A stretch of 64,000 bases of DNA, from IMG/VR virus record IMGVR_UViG_3300042564_004498, positions 62,001 through 126,000 of that record. The stretch is one strand, 5' to 3'. This stretch comes from a virus. Position 1 is the stretch's first letter. Every line of letters begins with the position of its first letter. The position numbers and the translations under genes were made by a program. Positions 39,635 to 47,355 of the stretch are shown here, in pieces. The notes under the pieces were generated by a model that saw only the letters and a program-made list of their open reading frames with translations, was not told where the DNA came from and did not search any database.

Positions 39635-40279
39635 ATGGAGAACTACCTTGTAGTCTTGTTCAAAAATAAGACAAAGAAAAAAATAATAAATAAGTTCATC
39701 ACTTATAATAGAGCTAAATTATTTTATAATAAACTTGTTAAAGAATCTCAAGACATAATATTTGATGTTGAAGTTGAGTCGGGTAAGGAATGCAAATATG
39801 AGATTGGTATCATTGAGATGAGTGGTAGACAACTCGTACCTGTGTATATGACCGATGAGTATGGTAGAAGTATTAAAGTAAAATTAAATGAAGATGGTAT
39901 GACTCTTTTTGAAATATCCCCATACAAAAAAGATGAACTCATTTACGACATTAAAGAAGGTAAAAAAATTACAACCCAAGAATTAATTAAAAAATATCTT
40001 AAGGGTGATGGTATGAAAATGATTTCCGTATTAAACAATAAAATTGTTGTACAACAAGAAGAAAAGTTTTATTTATTTACATTAAAAACAGAACAAGAAT
40101 CCGCAAGATTTGTTAATTGTTTATCTTCTTACTTTTTTAAAATAAAAAGAGGAGATTGTCTTTTTGTGAAAGACTACTCCTCGGCTCAAAGAAAATACCT
40201 TTATGGTATTTTAGAATCTAATGGTTTTGATAAGAAAGTACTTTATAGAAAATTTACTTCTCTACCTCAGTCAAAATAA
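39635..40279 (+). CDS. hypothetical protein
   Basis: 214 aa starting MENYLVVLFKNKTKKK, the ATG just after the divergent DnaJ start. Lys-rich N-terminus, EIGIIEMSGRQLVPVYMTDE in the middle and an alpha/beta C-terminal part. No family recognised. It overlaps the convergent minus-strand gene at 40254 by 26 bases. Confidence 0.75.
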   Translation: MENYLVVLFKNKTKKKIINKFITYNRAKLFYNKLVKESQDIIFDVEVESGKECKYEIGIIEMSGRQLVPVYMTDEYGRSIKVKLNEDGMTLFEISPYKKDELIYDIKEGKKITTQELIKKYLKGDGMKMISVLNNKIVVQQEEKFYLFTLKTEQESARFVNCLSSYFFKIKRGDCLFVKDYSSAQRKYLYGILESNGFDKKVLYRKFTSLPQSK

Positions 40280-40484
40280 AATGAAAATCAGTTCCTGAAA
40301 TATCAATTGTAAATTGTTTGTGATGTCTATCAACTTCTCTAAAGTGATTAATAACACTGGTGTATTCACCTTTAGGTAATTCAAAAACTATAGTCGCCTT
40401 ACCACTAAAAATGGTTTGACAAGATTCAGCAATTAATGCTAATTTTTCTAATTCCCCAAAAGGATGATTTTTATTCTCTTCCAT
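40254..40484 (-). CDS. hypothetical small protein
   Basis: 76 aa beginning MEENKNHPFGELEKLALIAE. Soluble alpha/beta with a charged C-terminus (FHFILTEVEK). No motif. Last of a cascade of small overlapping minus-strand genes (40254-41417). Confidence 0.65.
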   Translation of the reverse strand: MEENKNHPFGELEKLALIAESCQTIFSGKATIVFELPKGEYTSVINHFREVDRHHKQFTIDISGTDFHFILTEVEK

Positions 40485-40642
40485 AAACTTATTTTTTTTG
40501 GTATAGGAAACATTTCTTCCTTCTTTAATTTAGTAATTTGTGAGATGTAATCCTGTTTAATTTTCTCAACTTGTTGTGAATCTTTTCGTTCCTCACTCTC
40601 TATCATTCTCAACAGTCTCTGTGATTGGTCTGTCTTGCTCAT
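40448..40642 (-). CDS. hypothetical small basic protein
   Basis: 64 aa, strongly charged, Lys- and Glu-rich coiled-coil type, with a short hydrophobic C-terminal stretch (LWKRIKIILLGN). Overlaps both neighbours by ~40 nt, so the start is uncertain. Confidence 0.45.
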   Translation of the reverse strand: MSKTDQSQRLLRMIESEERKDSQQVEKIKQDYISQITKLKKEEMFPIPKKISLWKRIKIILLGN

Positions 40643-41057
40643 ATGTTTCTAAATTTGGTTCTTCCTCCTTAATCTCTAAACTTGTGTCCCCTTCATCAAA
40701 ATCAAAATATAGGTTTTGAAGTCTATCTAAATCAGTTTTTTCAAATGTTTGTTTTAATTGGTCAACAGTTTGTTTAAACAGTCGTTCTTTTAATTCCCTT
40801 TCTTTATTTAACTTAATAATTTTGGCAATCTTTGTCAAAGTTATTGAAACATTATTTTCATTAATCTCGGAAACAAACGAAATACCTTTTAAATTTTGGT
40901 CATCTGAATCAAACCCAACGATTTGTCCCTCATCAATAATACTTTTTGGTAATGCCCATTTAGTTGGGAATAACATGTCAAAACTCAAATAAGTCTTTAA
41001 TTTTCTTATTGAGTGTATGTATTCAACAAACGGTGCTAATTCTTTATAAAAACTCAT
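40593..41057 (-). CDS. hypothetical protein
   Basis: 154 aa. N-terminal helical part (YKELAPFVEYIHSIRKLKTYL), a beta-rich middle, then an acidic C-terminus with many Glu and Asp. No recognised domain. Four-base overlap with the upstream membrane-peptide gene. Confidence 0.7.
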   Translation of the reverse strand: MSFYKELAPFVEYIHSIRKLKTYLSFDMLFPTKWALPKSIIDEGQIVGFDSDDQNLKGISFVSEINENNVSITLTKIAKIIKLNKERELKERLFKQTVDQLKQTFEKTDLDRLQNLYFDFDEGDTSLEIKEEEPNLETYEQDRPITETVENDRE

Positions 41058-41242
41058 TTTGCGTATAGATATGTGATTATGTAACTAATTGATAATGCAA
41101 TGTAAATAAGTTCCCTGTTACTATAAACCAATGGTTTTGGTTCTCTAGATAACAGGGCTCCTATGAATTTTGTAACATTTTTCAATGATACTAATATTGT
41201 AAAAACAAATATAAAAAAATATATTGTGTCAATATTATGCAT
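41054..41242 (-). CDS. small membrane protein
   Basis: 62 aa with two hydrophobic segments (about 6-26 and 42-60) around a polar loop with basic residues. Overlaps both neighbours (4 and 8 nt). Confidence 0.65.
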   Translation of the reverse strand: MHNIDTIYFFIFVFTILVSLKNVTKFIGALLSREPKPLVYSNRELIYIALSISYIITYLYAK

Positions 41243-41417
41243 TCTTTTCTGATTTGCTATGTTCTAAAATTTCTTTTCTGAATTGTTGAAGAGCGTCTTT
41301 CAACTCTTGAGCAGTTTTTCTAGTTCTAGTTCCCGCGCTTTTATTTCCTTTATAGAATTTAGTAGCATCAACTGATAGTAACTCAGTTAGTTCTTTAATT
41401 TTTTCTAATGTTTCCAT
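41235..41417 (-). CDS. histone H1-like (Hc1-type) protein
   Basis: 60 aa. The block KFYKGNKSAGTRTRKTAQEL and the following FRKEIL helix match the Bacteroidota histone H1-like Hc1 family (F-Y-x-K-G-N-K-x-A-G-T-R). The family's longer basic C-terminal tail is absent here; the protein ends SKSEKNA. Likely DNA binding or nucleoid packing. First gene of the small-gene cascade. Confidence 0.75.
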   Translation of the reverse strand: METLEKIKELTELLSVDATKFYKGNKSAGTRTRKTAQELKDALQQFRKEILEHSKSEKNA

Positions 41418-41498
41418 TTTTAATTTATAAATTAGTTTATTGTTTATTTTAGAATATTAACTTTTCTTACTCTGGTGTAAATAGAATTAAGGTTTTTT

Positions 41499-41972
41499 TT
41501 AACTAACACTTTTTTCCAACATCTTATAAATTTGTGTTAATATGTCTAAATCAGATTTACTAAATGGTTTATAAACATCAAAAACTTCAAATAAAAAATT
41601 AGGGATAGACTCTTTTACACCCTTATCAGGATGATTATAAAATGTGTCAATAAAAAATGATTTGAAATATTCTCGGTGTTCTCCCGATTCTTTAATAATG
41701 ATATCTTCTTTTTTAAAGTCATTTATAACTTTGCCCCAACACCAATCAAAATGTGATTCATTATCTTCTTGAGTGAGTAGTATTTTAGTCTCATAACTAC
41801 TACTTGTATTACCCATGTAAGTGTCCGCGACAATATGATTCAAAGACTTGAATATATCACCGTACAACTCAATTTTTTCATAATTCATGTTATGAATATT
41901 AAACCAAATTGTTACTTCATCATTGGGGATTACCTTAGACATCCAATTAAAAAAATTCTCCATAGAGTTCAT
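41499..41972 (-). CDS. hypothetical protein, start uncertain
   Basis: 157 aa from MNSMENFFNWMSKV, but this ATG sits in the loop of a perfect 12-bp hairpin followed by T7, which is a terminator structure. Translation may instead begin at M11 (MSKVIPNDEV, at 41942, 147 aa). Aromatic-rich, with no recognised fold. Downstream, 41418-41498 shows no gene or site. Confidence 0.65.
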   Translation of the reverse strand: MNSMENFFNWMSKVIPNDEVTIWFNIHNMNYEKIELYGDIFKSLNHIVADTYMGNTSSSYETKILLTQEDNESHFDWCWGKVINDFKKEDIIIKESGEHREYFKSFFIDTFYNHPDKGVKESIPNFLFEVFDVYKPFSKSDLDILTQIYKMLEKSVS

Positions 41973-41983
41973 CTATGGAGAAT
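41949..41983 (-). terminator. perfect hairpin with U-tract over a start codon
   Basis: 12-bp stem ATTCTCCATAGA / TCTATGGAGAAT with a five-base loop, followed by seven T on the minus strand. It would terminate the transcript of the gene ending at 42012, yet it includes the ATG of the next gene. Confidence 0.8.
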
Positions 41984-42011
41984 ATAATAAAATGATATTA
42001 AATGTGAATTT

Positions 42012-43319
42012 TTATTGAGTTTTTCTGTCGTAAGAAATTAGATTTTTCATCTTATTCATTTCTTCAGATACTATTTTTAACTTTTTATCTTCAACAGATT
42101 CAAGTTTGTTCATAATATTTTGAGCCTTAGCCGTAGAACTTTTACTACCTCTTTTGCTTTGTAATGAACCTGATTCCGTATTTTCCCCTGCAACATCAAC
42201 AGGTTGTGATTGTCTTTTATAAGAAACATTCATTTGTTCAGCACCATATAGATTCTCATCATAATTCTTTTTGAATTTATCTCCAAGTTTACTTTTACCT
42301 ACATTACCTAATGCCTTTCCATCTTTATCAGTAACCGCATTACCCGTTGTTGAATCCCCTTTTAAGTATTTATCTATTTTCTTATCGTCGGGTTTAATTT
42401 CGTCATAAACTAAATTAGTCATACCAGGATAACTAAAAGCATCAATATACTCATCAACCGCCTCTGATGGATTATATTTCATCACTTTAGCGTCTTTATC
42501 CATTTGGTAATTACTTTGTGGGAAATCGTCAGGATTTTCGTTGTACTCGCCACCACCCATGAACATATCCTTCATATAATCTTTCATTTTCTTAACAACC
42601 TCTTTAGAATAGTCATCATTTTCTTTTTTGTCTAAATCTAAAACTTTGTTAGTTTTTTTAAGACCTTGAGGTTCTTTAACTGAAATATTGTTTTTCTCTG
42701 CTATGTCTTTAATTTTTTGTTCAATCACTAAAGTCTCAATCATATCAATTAATTCTTCTTCAGTTAATTTTAAAGATTTTGTACTTTCCTTAACACTTTT
42801 AAGTGTTAATGCTAAATTAACTTGTTTCAACAATGTAGAATCAGATGCCGATAATTTTTTATCTCCCTCACTTTTTTTCATTAATTCCTTTTTTAACGAT
42901 TGTAATTTAGCGTTAGGGATTTTGTCACCTTCAGGTATTCCTAATTTTTTATGTAAAGCCCCTTTATTCATTTTAGTTTTTTGAATCCAATTTTTATCTT
43001 CCTTAGACTCATACATTTCGTCACCGCACTCATTACACTCATCCTCATCTATATCGTTATTATCAAAGAAAAATTCTTCAACTTCTTTCTTATGAGATTT
43101 AGCATCTCTTAATTTTTTGAAATCCGCAGCAGTGATTTTACCTTTTGGTTCGGCAACATCTATCTTTTTTTGACCACCTTTAAGTTCTTCTCCCATTTCA
43201 ATTTCAGTCCATTCACCTTCATTGATAGTTTTTGATAATTCTTTAACTTTACTCTCAATTTCTTCGTTTAGAATTCTTGAAACAAGTTTGTCAATATTTT
43301 TGTTAAAATTACTCATCAT
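42012..43319 (-). CDS. acidic, Lys-rich virion-type protein with targeting-like N-terminus
   Basis: 435 aa (MMSNFNKN...). LVSRILNEEIESK near residue 12 gives L-N-E then E, similar to the I-x-E pattern. The rest is highly charged, rich in Lys, Glu and Asp, with a CNECGDEM motif (~96) and low-complexity Ser/Gly tail segments. Neighbour 43342-44199 has the same style. Candidate head-core or scaffold-like protein; no enzyme motif. TATTTAT box 12 bases upstream. Confidence 0.7.
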   Translation of the reverse strand: MMSNFNKNIDKLVSRILNEEIESKVKELSKTINEGEWTEIEMGEELKGGQKKIDVAEPKGKITAADFKKLRDAKSHKKEVEEFFFDNNDIDEDECNECGDEMYESKEDKNWIQKTKMNKGALHKKLGIPEGDKIPNAKLQSLKKELMKKSEGDKKLSASDSTLLKQVNLALTLKSVKESTKSLKLTEEELIDMIETLVIEQKIKDIAEKNNISVKEPQGLKKTNKVLDLDKKENDDYSKEVVKKMKDYMKDMFMGGGEYNENPDDFPQSNYQMDKDAKVMKYNPSEAVDEYIDAFSYPGMTNLVYDEIKPDDKKIDKYLKGDSTTGNAVTDKDGKALGNVGKSKLGDKFKKNYDENLYGAEQMNVSYKRQSQPVDVAGENTESGSLQSKRGSKSSTAKAQNIMNKLESVEDKKLKIVSEEMNKMKNLISYDRKTQ

Positions 43320-43331
43320 TATTGTTTTCTT

Positions 43332-43338
43332 ATAAATA
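43332..43338 (-). promoter_or_regulatory. TATTTAT box
   Basis: 12 bases upstream of the ATG at 43319. Confidence 0.5.
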
Positions 43339-43341
43339 TAT

Positions 43342-44199
43342 TTAATTGTGTCTTTTATTCATTTTTTCGTATTCATGTTCCAAAATAGTCTTAATAACAT
43401 TCTCACTGATACCAATTTTACTAGAAACATTCTTGATTGCCTCTTTAACTGATTCGTTTTTACTAATTTTTACATTATTAATATCACCTTGATTACAATA
43501 CGGGAATTTAGTACACTTCTTTTTTATCTTAACAAATCCCCCACCAGGTATTTGAGTTTTTCTACTTGGACCCCAATCTTTCTTTTTAGTTGATTTAGCC
43601 CACATAGATGGTGATTCATACGCTCCACTTGAACCTGTAGTTGTGGCTTCTTTCGCCTCTACTTTTTCAACATCACTCTCTTTTAATTTTGGAGTTTCTC
43701 TTCTACTTCTTTCCCAAAATTCATCGTTACCTCCAAATACTGGTCCTGAATATGCACCTGAAGAACCTGAACCTGTGGCTTCCTTAGTTTCTTTTTTCTT
43801 ACCGTCACAATGCGCTTTTTGACTAAAACCTTTTGGGTTTGAACAATTTATGGATTTTTTATATTTTTCACTCCACTTCTCGGTAACCTCGTTTTTATCA
43901 CTTTTCATCCCTTTACCCATATTTGTTAATATAGTGTTTAAAACATCTGTAGTTAAACCAGGCGTTTTACCTCCAGGATAATATTTTGAATGACCTGTTT
44001 CGTCTTTAGTCTCTTTCTTTTTATTAAGTAAAAATTTCTTAATACTTCTTCTAATCATTGGTGTTTCATCTTCTGTTTCATCTTCTTTAACACCTTGTCT
44101 ATAAGATGCATAATCAGTCATAGTTCCCTGATTAAGATTAACACTTGTATATGCTTTATCTAACCCGTCTTTGAATACTTCTTGTGCTGTTTTTGGCAT
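43342..44199 (-). CDS. charged low-complexity virion-type protein
   Basis: 285 aa. Contains a segmental duplication: KEATGSGSSGAYSGPVF (~140) and KEATTTGSSGAYESPSM (~183), with Cys-containing basic segments between and after. No enzyme motif. Similar T/G/S-x-S-S-G-A-Y elements occur, as I recall, in marine phage structural proteins, but I cannot name a family with certainty. Next to the 435-aa acidic protein. Confidence 0.65.
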   Translation of the reverse strand: MPKTAQEVFKDGLDKAYTSVNLNQGTMTDYASYRQGVKEDETEDETPMIRRSIKKFLLNKKKETKDETGHSKYYPGGKTPGLTTDVLNTILTNMGKGMKSDKNEVTEKWSEKYKKSINCSNPKGFSQKAHCDGKKKETKEATGSGSSGAYSGPVFGGNDEFWERSRRETPKLKESDVEKVEAKEATTTGSSGAYESPSMWAKSTKKKDWGPSRKTQIPGGGFVKIKKKCTKFPYCNQGDINNVKISKNESVKEAIKNVSSKIGISENVIKTILEHEYEKMNKRHN

Positions 44200-44201
44200 A
44201 G

Positions 44202-44447
44202 TTATGCGTTTTTAAGTCTTGGTTCCCAATAACTTCTATTCATCCACATAAATTGGTAGAACTCTCGGAACATTCTTAATGTGATGTCTTTAACATCACC
44301 TTCTAATTTACCTCTTTTGATTTCTTTACCGATTCTATCCAGTAATTTATCTTCAAATTGTTTAAGAGTATTATTTTCCATAAAGCTTTTTATTTCTTTA
44401 CGAATTAATACTTCCATCTCTTTAACTTCAGAACTAGTTAACGCCAT
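44202..44447 (-). CDS. hypothetical helical protein
   Basis: 81 aa, helical and charged (VKEMEVLIRKEIKSFMEN...), ending WMNRSYWEPRLKNA. No recognised motif. Two bases before the next gene, in the operon leading to the lysis genes. Confidence 0.7.
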   Translation of the reverse strand: MALTSSEVKEMEVLIRKEIKSFMENNTLKQFEDKLLDRIGKEIKRGKLEGDVKDITLRMFREFYQFMWMNRSYWEPRLKNA

Positions 44448-44847
44448 TATTTAGTATTAGATATGTTGTTGATATTATTCCAGCAAAAGTTCCAACTTTC
44501 CATAAAAAAGTTTTAGTTCTTTGACTTTTTAATTCTTTATGTAAACTATTAGTTAACTCTTCAGACACTTTTAATTGTTCATTTTTTTTTACAATCATGA
44601 ATTGATTATTTTTATCTTTAGTTGTTAATAAATTAATAATCGTGTCTTTTTGAGAGTCTTTCTCATTAAGTTTAAAAATTTTATCATTTAATAATTTTAC
44701 TTCTTCTTTATACCCATCAAATTTCAATAAATCTTTATAGATTAATCTGGCTGTTTTGGTTGGGAGTATTACTTTAGTTGTATCTTGCTGTGAGTAACTG
44801 CTCCAGCTCAACATTACCAAAGTTATTAACATTATTAACTTTCTCAT
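44434..44847 (-). CDS. exported coiled-coil protein with C-terminal membrane segment
   Basis: 137 aa. N-terminal signal peptide (MRKLIMLITLVMLSWSSYSQ), a long coiled-coil region, and a C-terminal hydrophobic stretch (VGTFAGIISTTYLIL). It overlaps the upstream gene by 74 nt in another frame, as Rz/Rz1 spanin genes do. It has no lipobox, so it is not a classic o-spanin. Lysis-related role is likely from the context. Confidence 0.65.
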   Translation of the reverse strand: MRKLIMLITLVMLSWSSYSQQDTTKVILPTKTARLIYKDLLKFDGYKEEVKLLNDKIFKLNEKDSQKDTIINLLTTKDKNNQFMIVKKNEQLKVSEELTNSLHKELKSQRTKTFLWKVGTFAGIISTTYLILNNGVN

Positions 44848-45109
44848 TTGTTTTTTCTTTTACTATTGTTAAATTATTATCAATGTGATGAATTTCTTTT
44901 GTAATATTATTTACATTTTCTTTCACCTCAAAAACTTTATCCTCAATTTTTTTATTTACAACCTGAACAGAGTCTACCTCTATTTGGATGTTTTCTATTT
45001 TTTCCTTGTAAGACTTAACATCAGTTTTAATACTATTTGTATTAAAAATGTTCCAAGCGACCAATACAATAACGATGATTAATAAAATGGTTTCTTTATT
45101 ATCTTTCAT
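44774..45109 (-). CDS. i-spanin-like protein
   Basis: 111 aa from the ATG giving MKDNKETILLIIVIVLVAWN: one N-terminal membrane anchor and a periplasmic coiled coil rich in Lys, Glu and Asn, the layout of an inner-membrane spanin (Rz-like). Overlaps the downstream exported protein gene. The frame extends upstream to 45157 but that start is less likely. Lies next to the endolysin operon. Confidence 0.65.
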   Translation of the reverse strand: MKDNKETILLIIVIVLVAWNIFNTNSIKTDVKSYKEKIENIQIEVDSVQVVNKKIEDKVFEVKENVNNITKEIHHIDNNLTIVKEKTNEKVNNVNNFGNVELEQLLTARYN

Positions 45110-45119
45110 AATTAATAAA

Positions 45120-45686
45120 TTATTGTGGTGATTCTTTAGTTTTCTTTCTATTAGCAAGTACTTTACCCCACTTAGATTTAAATTTTTGGTAAAATTGTTG
45201 TAATTTATTTAATGTGGTTAAAAAATCTTCATCAACTTTAATCATGGTTCCATTGATGTATATTCCACTATTCTCACCTATTGATAAACTAAATTCAATG
45301 TCATCATCTATAAGCTTACCTGACCACTCTACATTATTTTGGTAAACATTTAATGTATTAAAATCTGCTAAGTCAGAAACCTCATTAACAAACTCGTCCA
45401 TAGTTTCTTGGAATGCAATTTTTTCATCAGATGTAATATCTAATTCACTTCTATCTTTACCATGTAAAGCTAGTATACCACCAGAAATTCTGTATTTTTG
45501 GGTTTTATCTTTTTGAGTTGGATTCTCACCATTCTCAACTTCTTTGTCGGCTGTTTCATATTCGGCATCTTGTTGTATTCTACTTTCAACATCCGCGCCA
45601 ACATTAACTTGTTGTTCAAACAATAATTTAGACCTCTTTAATAGAGATTTAATTTCATCGTATCTTTCGTTATGCAAATTGCTCAT
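45120..45686 (-). CDS. hypothetical acidic protein
   Basis: 188 aa. N-terminus MSNLHNERYDEIKSLLKRSK, then LLFEQQVNVGADVE, where L-F-E then Q loosely fits the cargo-peptide pattern. The middle is acidic and the C-terminus basic (KKTKESPQ). No known fold. It overlaps the amidase gene by 17 nt. Confidence 0.7.
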   Translation of the reverse strand: MSNLHNERYDEIKSLLKRSKLLFEQQVNVGADVESRIQQDAEYETADKEVENGENPTQKDKTQKYRISGGILALHGKDRSELDITSDEKIAFQETMDEFVNEVSDLADFNTLNVYQNNVEWSGKLIDDDIEFSLSIGENSGIYINGTMIKVDEDFLTTLNKLQQFYQKFKSKWGKVLANRKKTKESPQ

Positions 45687-46275
45687 TTTCTAAAAATTTT
45701 CTAAAGGTTTCAAAATTAAATGATGGGTTTAGGTCAGTAAAGTTTGAATTAAAATTACTTCTTGTAACAATCCCTTCAAACTCGGAAATACCGTCAATTT
45801 TTACATTATGACCAATACATCTTTTATCTATTTTATAATCACTAATTAATTGGTTACACAAATCCGCAGTTGATTTAATCTGTAAATCTGTATAGGGTTG
45901 CCAAAAAAAGTAATCTCTCCATTTTTTCTCGTAAACCTGTTGATTATAAATACTTCCTTTCCAGTTAATATAATAGTTGGTTAAAGGTTTCTTTTCTAAC
46001 CATCCTAAATTCTCTAAACATATAATTATAGAATTCCTGTTAATGTTAGATTCTTGAAAAAAATTGGTGTGTGAATCGTCAGAGAGTAGTTGTAAAATTT
46101 TACCTTCTCTTGTAATAATGTAATTGGGTATCTTATCAAATTTCCCATTATACCTAAGTTTAAGGGAAGTTAAATATTCTTTAACCTCCCTTGATGTATG
46201 ACATAGGATTATTTGTTTTTTTTTCTTTTGTTTACCCGTAGGTTTGAAGTTTCCATATTTTTGGATATCAATCAT
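45670..46275 (-). CDS. N-acetylmuramoyl-L-alanine amidase-like endolysin
   Basis: 201 aa. Amidase_2-like order: IILCHTSRE (first zinc-ligand position), NYIITREGKILQLL, SIIICLENLGWL and IGHNVKI (second His). Divergent from typical members (C before the His), so catalysis is likely but not certain. It would cut peptidoglycan at lysis. Surrounded by the membrane protein and spanin-like genes, which supports the role. Confidence 0.75.
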   Translation of the reverse strand: MIDIQKYGNFKPTGKQKKKKQIILCHTSREVKEYLTSLKLRYNGKFDKIPNYIITREGKILQLLSDDSHTNFFQESNINRNSIIICLENLGWLEKKPLTNYYINWKGSIYNQQVYEKKWRDYFFWQPYTDLQIKSTADLCNQLISDYKIDKRCIGHNVKIDGISEFEGIVTRSNFNSNFTDLNPSFNFETFRKFLENEQFA

Positions 46276-47002
46276 TTCTTTTTGAATAACTCAAGACTTT
46301 TTTTTCAGTCCCATTTATTTCTTCTGAAGTGGTTAATGTTGAATCATCGGGTCCATCGTTCCCTATGGGACCTTCAAGCGAACCAAACTTTTGTTGGTTT
46401 AATTTCACTAACTCTTCCTCAAGTCTTTTTAAATCATCCTCAGTTGGTGTATACTTTTGGTTTTCAATTTCTCCTTCCATTTTTCCCGCTTGGAGACTTA
46501 GAGCTTCAATATCTATTGTTGGAGTTTCTATCGGTAATTTTTTTTTATCTTCTTCTTCAAATTTAACTAACATGTGTAAGAATGAAAGTGAAATTAAAGG
46601 TAACATTCCCCCTGAAAATAACGCTAAAAATCTTTTGTGCCCCGAAATATCTCCAACTCCAAGAAAACTAACTAGTGGGTCAACTAAATCAACCCAATCT
46701 TTAAACGCTTGACTATTAATATCAATATATTGGTATGCAAAAAATATATTACCTATAAATTGGATTAAAGTAACAATACCAAATGGGAAATACACTTTTT
46801 TCCCCATCTGAGCAGATATTGCGGCCAATGCTGACAACGCAGCAATTTCAATACCAATTGATAAGTAAATTGCCCAACTAAAAGGATTAGATAATCCATA
46901 CCATTTCGTTACATGGGAAATTGACACAAACGCAACGGTCAATATTGGAACCAAGAATGAAATGTATATTATTGTTTTAAAATTCCTTTGGAACCAATTC
47001 AT
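46268..47002 (-). CDS. polytopic membrane protein, possible holin-related
   Basis: 244 aa. Four hydrophobic segments (~10-30, 40-64, 72-92, 128-146), then a cytoplasmic acidic C-terminal tail ending GTEKKVLSYSKRND. Too large for a classic holin, but it overlaps the endolysin gene by eight bases, and a helper or holin-like role is plausible. No family recognised. Confidence 0.65.
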   Translation of the reverse strand: MNWFQRNFKTIIYISFLVPILTVAFVSISHVTKWYGLSNPFSWAIYLSIGIEIAALSALAAISAQMGKKVYFPFGIVTLIQFIGNIFFAYQYIDINSQAFKDWVDLVDPLVSFLGVGDISGHKRFLALFSGGMLPLISLSFLHMLVKFEEEDKKKLPIETPTIDIEALSLQAGKMEGEIENQKYTPTEDDLKRLEEELVKLNQQKFGSLEGPIGNDGPDDSTLTTSEEINGTEKKVLSYSKRND

Positions 47003-47286
47003 TATTTTTTTGTGTTTAATTTTTTTATTTCATTCTCAATTTCAGTTTGTCTTCTAACATCAATAAGTTTTCTATCAGTAGCCTGAATCATTCTTTTTTC
47101 CGCCTCAAGTCCTGATATTTGTAATTGAATGTTTAATTCTTGTTTGGTGTATGTTGAATCTTTGATTGCCTCAATTTCTTTTTTAATTGATTTTATTTCT
47201 CTTGAATCTCCGCAACTTTTGAAGAATCCTAATACGGCAATCACTAAAATAATTACTGTGAAGTTGTTTTCTAAAAATTTTTTCAT
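47002..47286 (-). CDS. membrane-anchored coiled-coil protein (spanin-like)
   Basis: 94 aa. One N-terminal hydrophobic anchor (FTVIILVIAVLGFFKSCG, with a Cys after it) and a charged coiled-coil tail. Could be a second spanin-type protein. Its ATG is one base past the stop of the sigma-factor operon terminator region; it shares a base with the next gene. Confidence 0.65.
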   Translation of the reverse strand: MKKFLENNFTVIILVIAVLGFFKSCGDSREIKSIKKEIEAIKDSTYTKQELNIQLQISGLEAEKRMIQATDRKLIDVRRQTEIENEIKKLNTKK

Positions 47287-47316
47287 ATTAATTTGATTTA
47301 AATTTATTATTAAAAT

Positions 47317-47348
47317 ATAAAAGGTGTATTAAATAAATACACCCTTTA
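47317..47348 (-). terminator. rho-independent terminator
   Basis: AAAGGTGTATT / AATACACCCTTT stem and a short T-run on the minus strand; ends the sigma-factor transcript. Confidence 0.7.
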
Positions 47349-47355
47349 CATCAAT

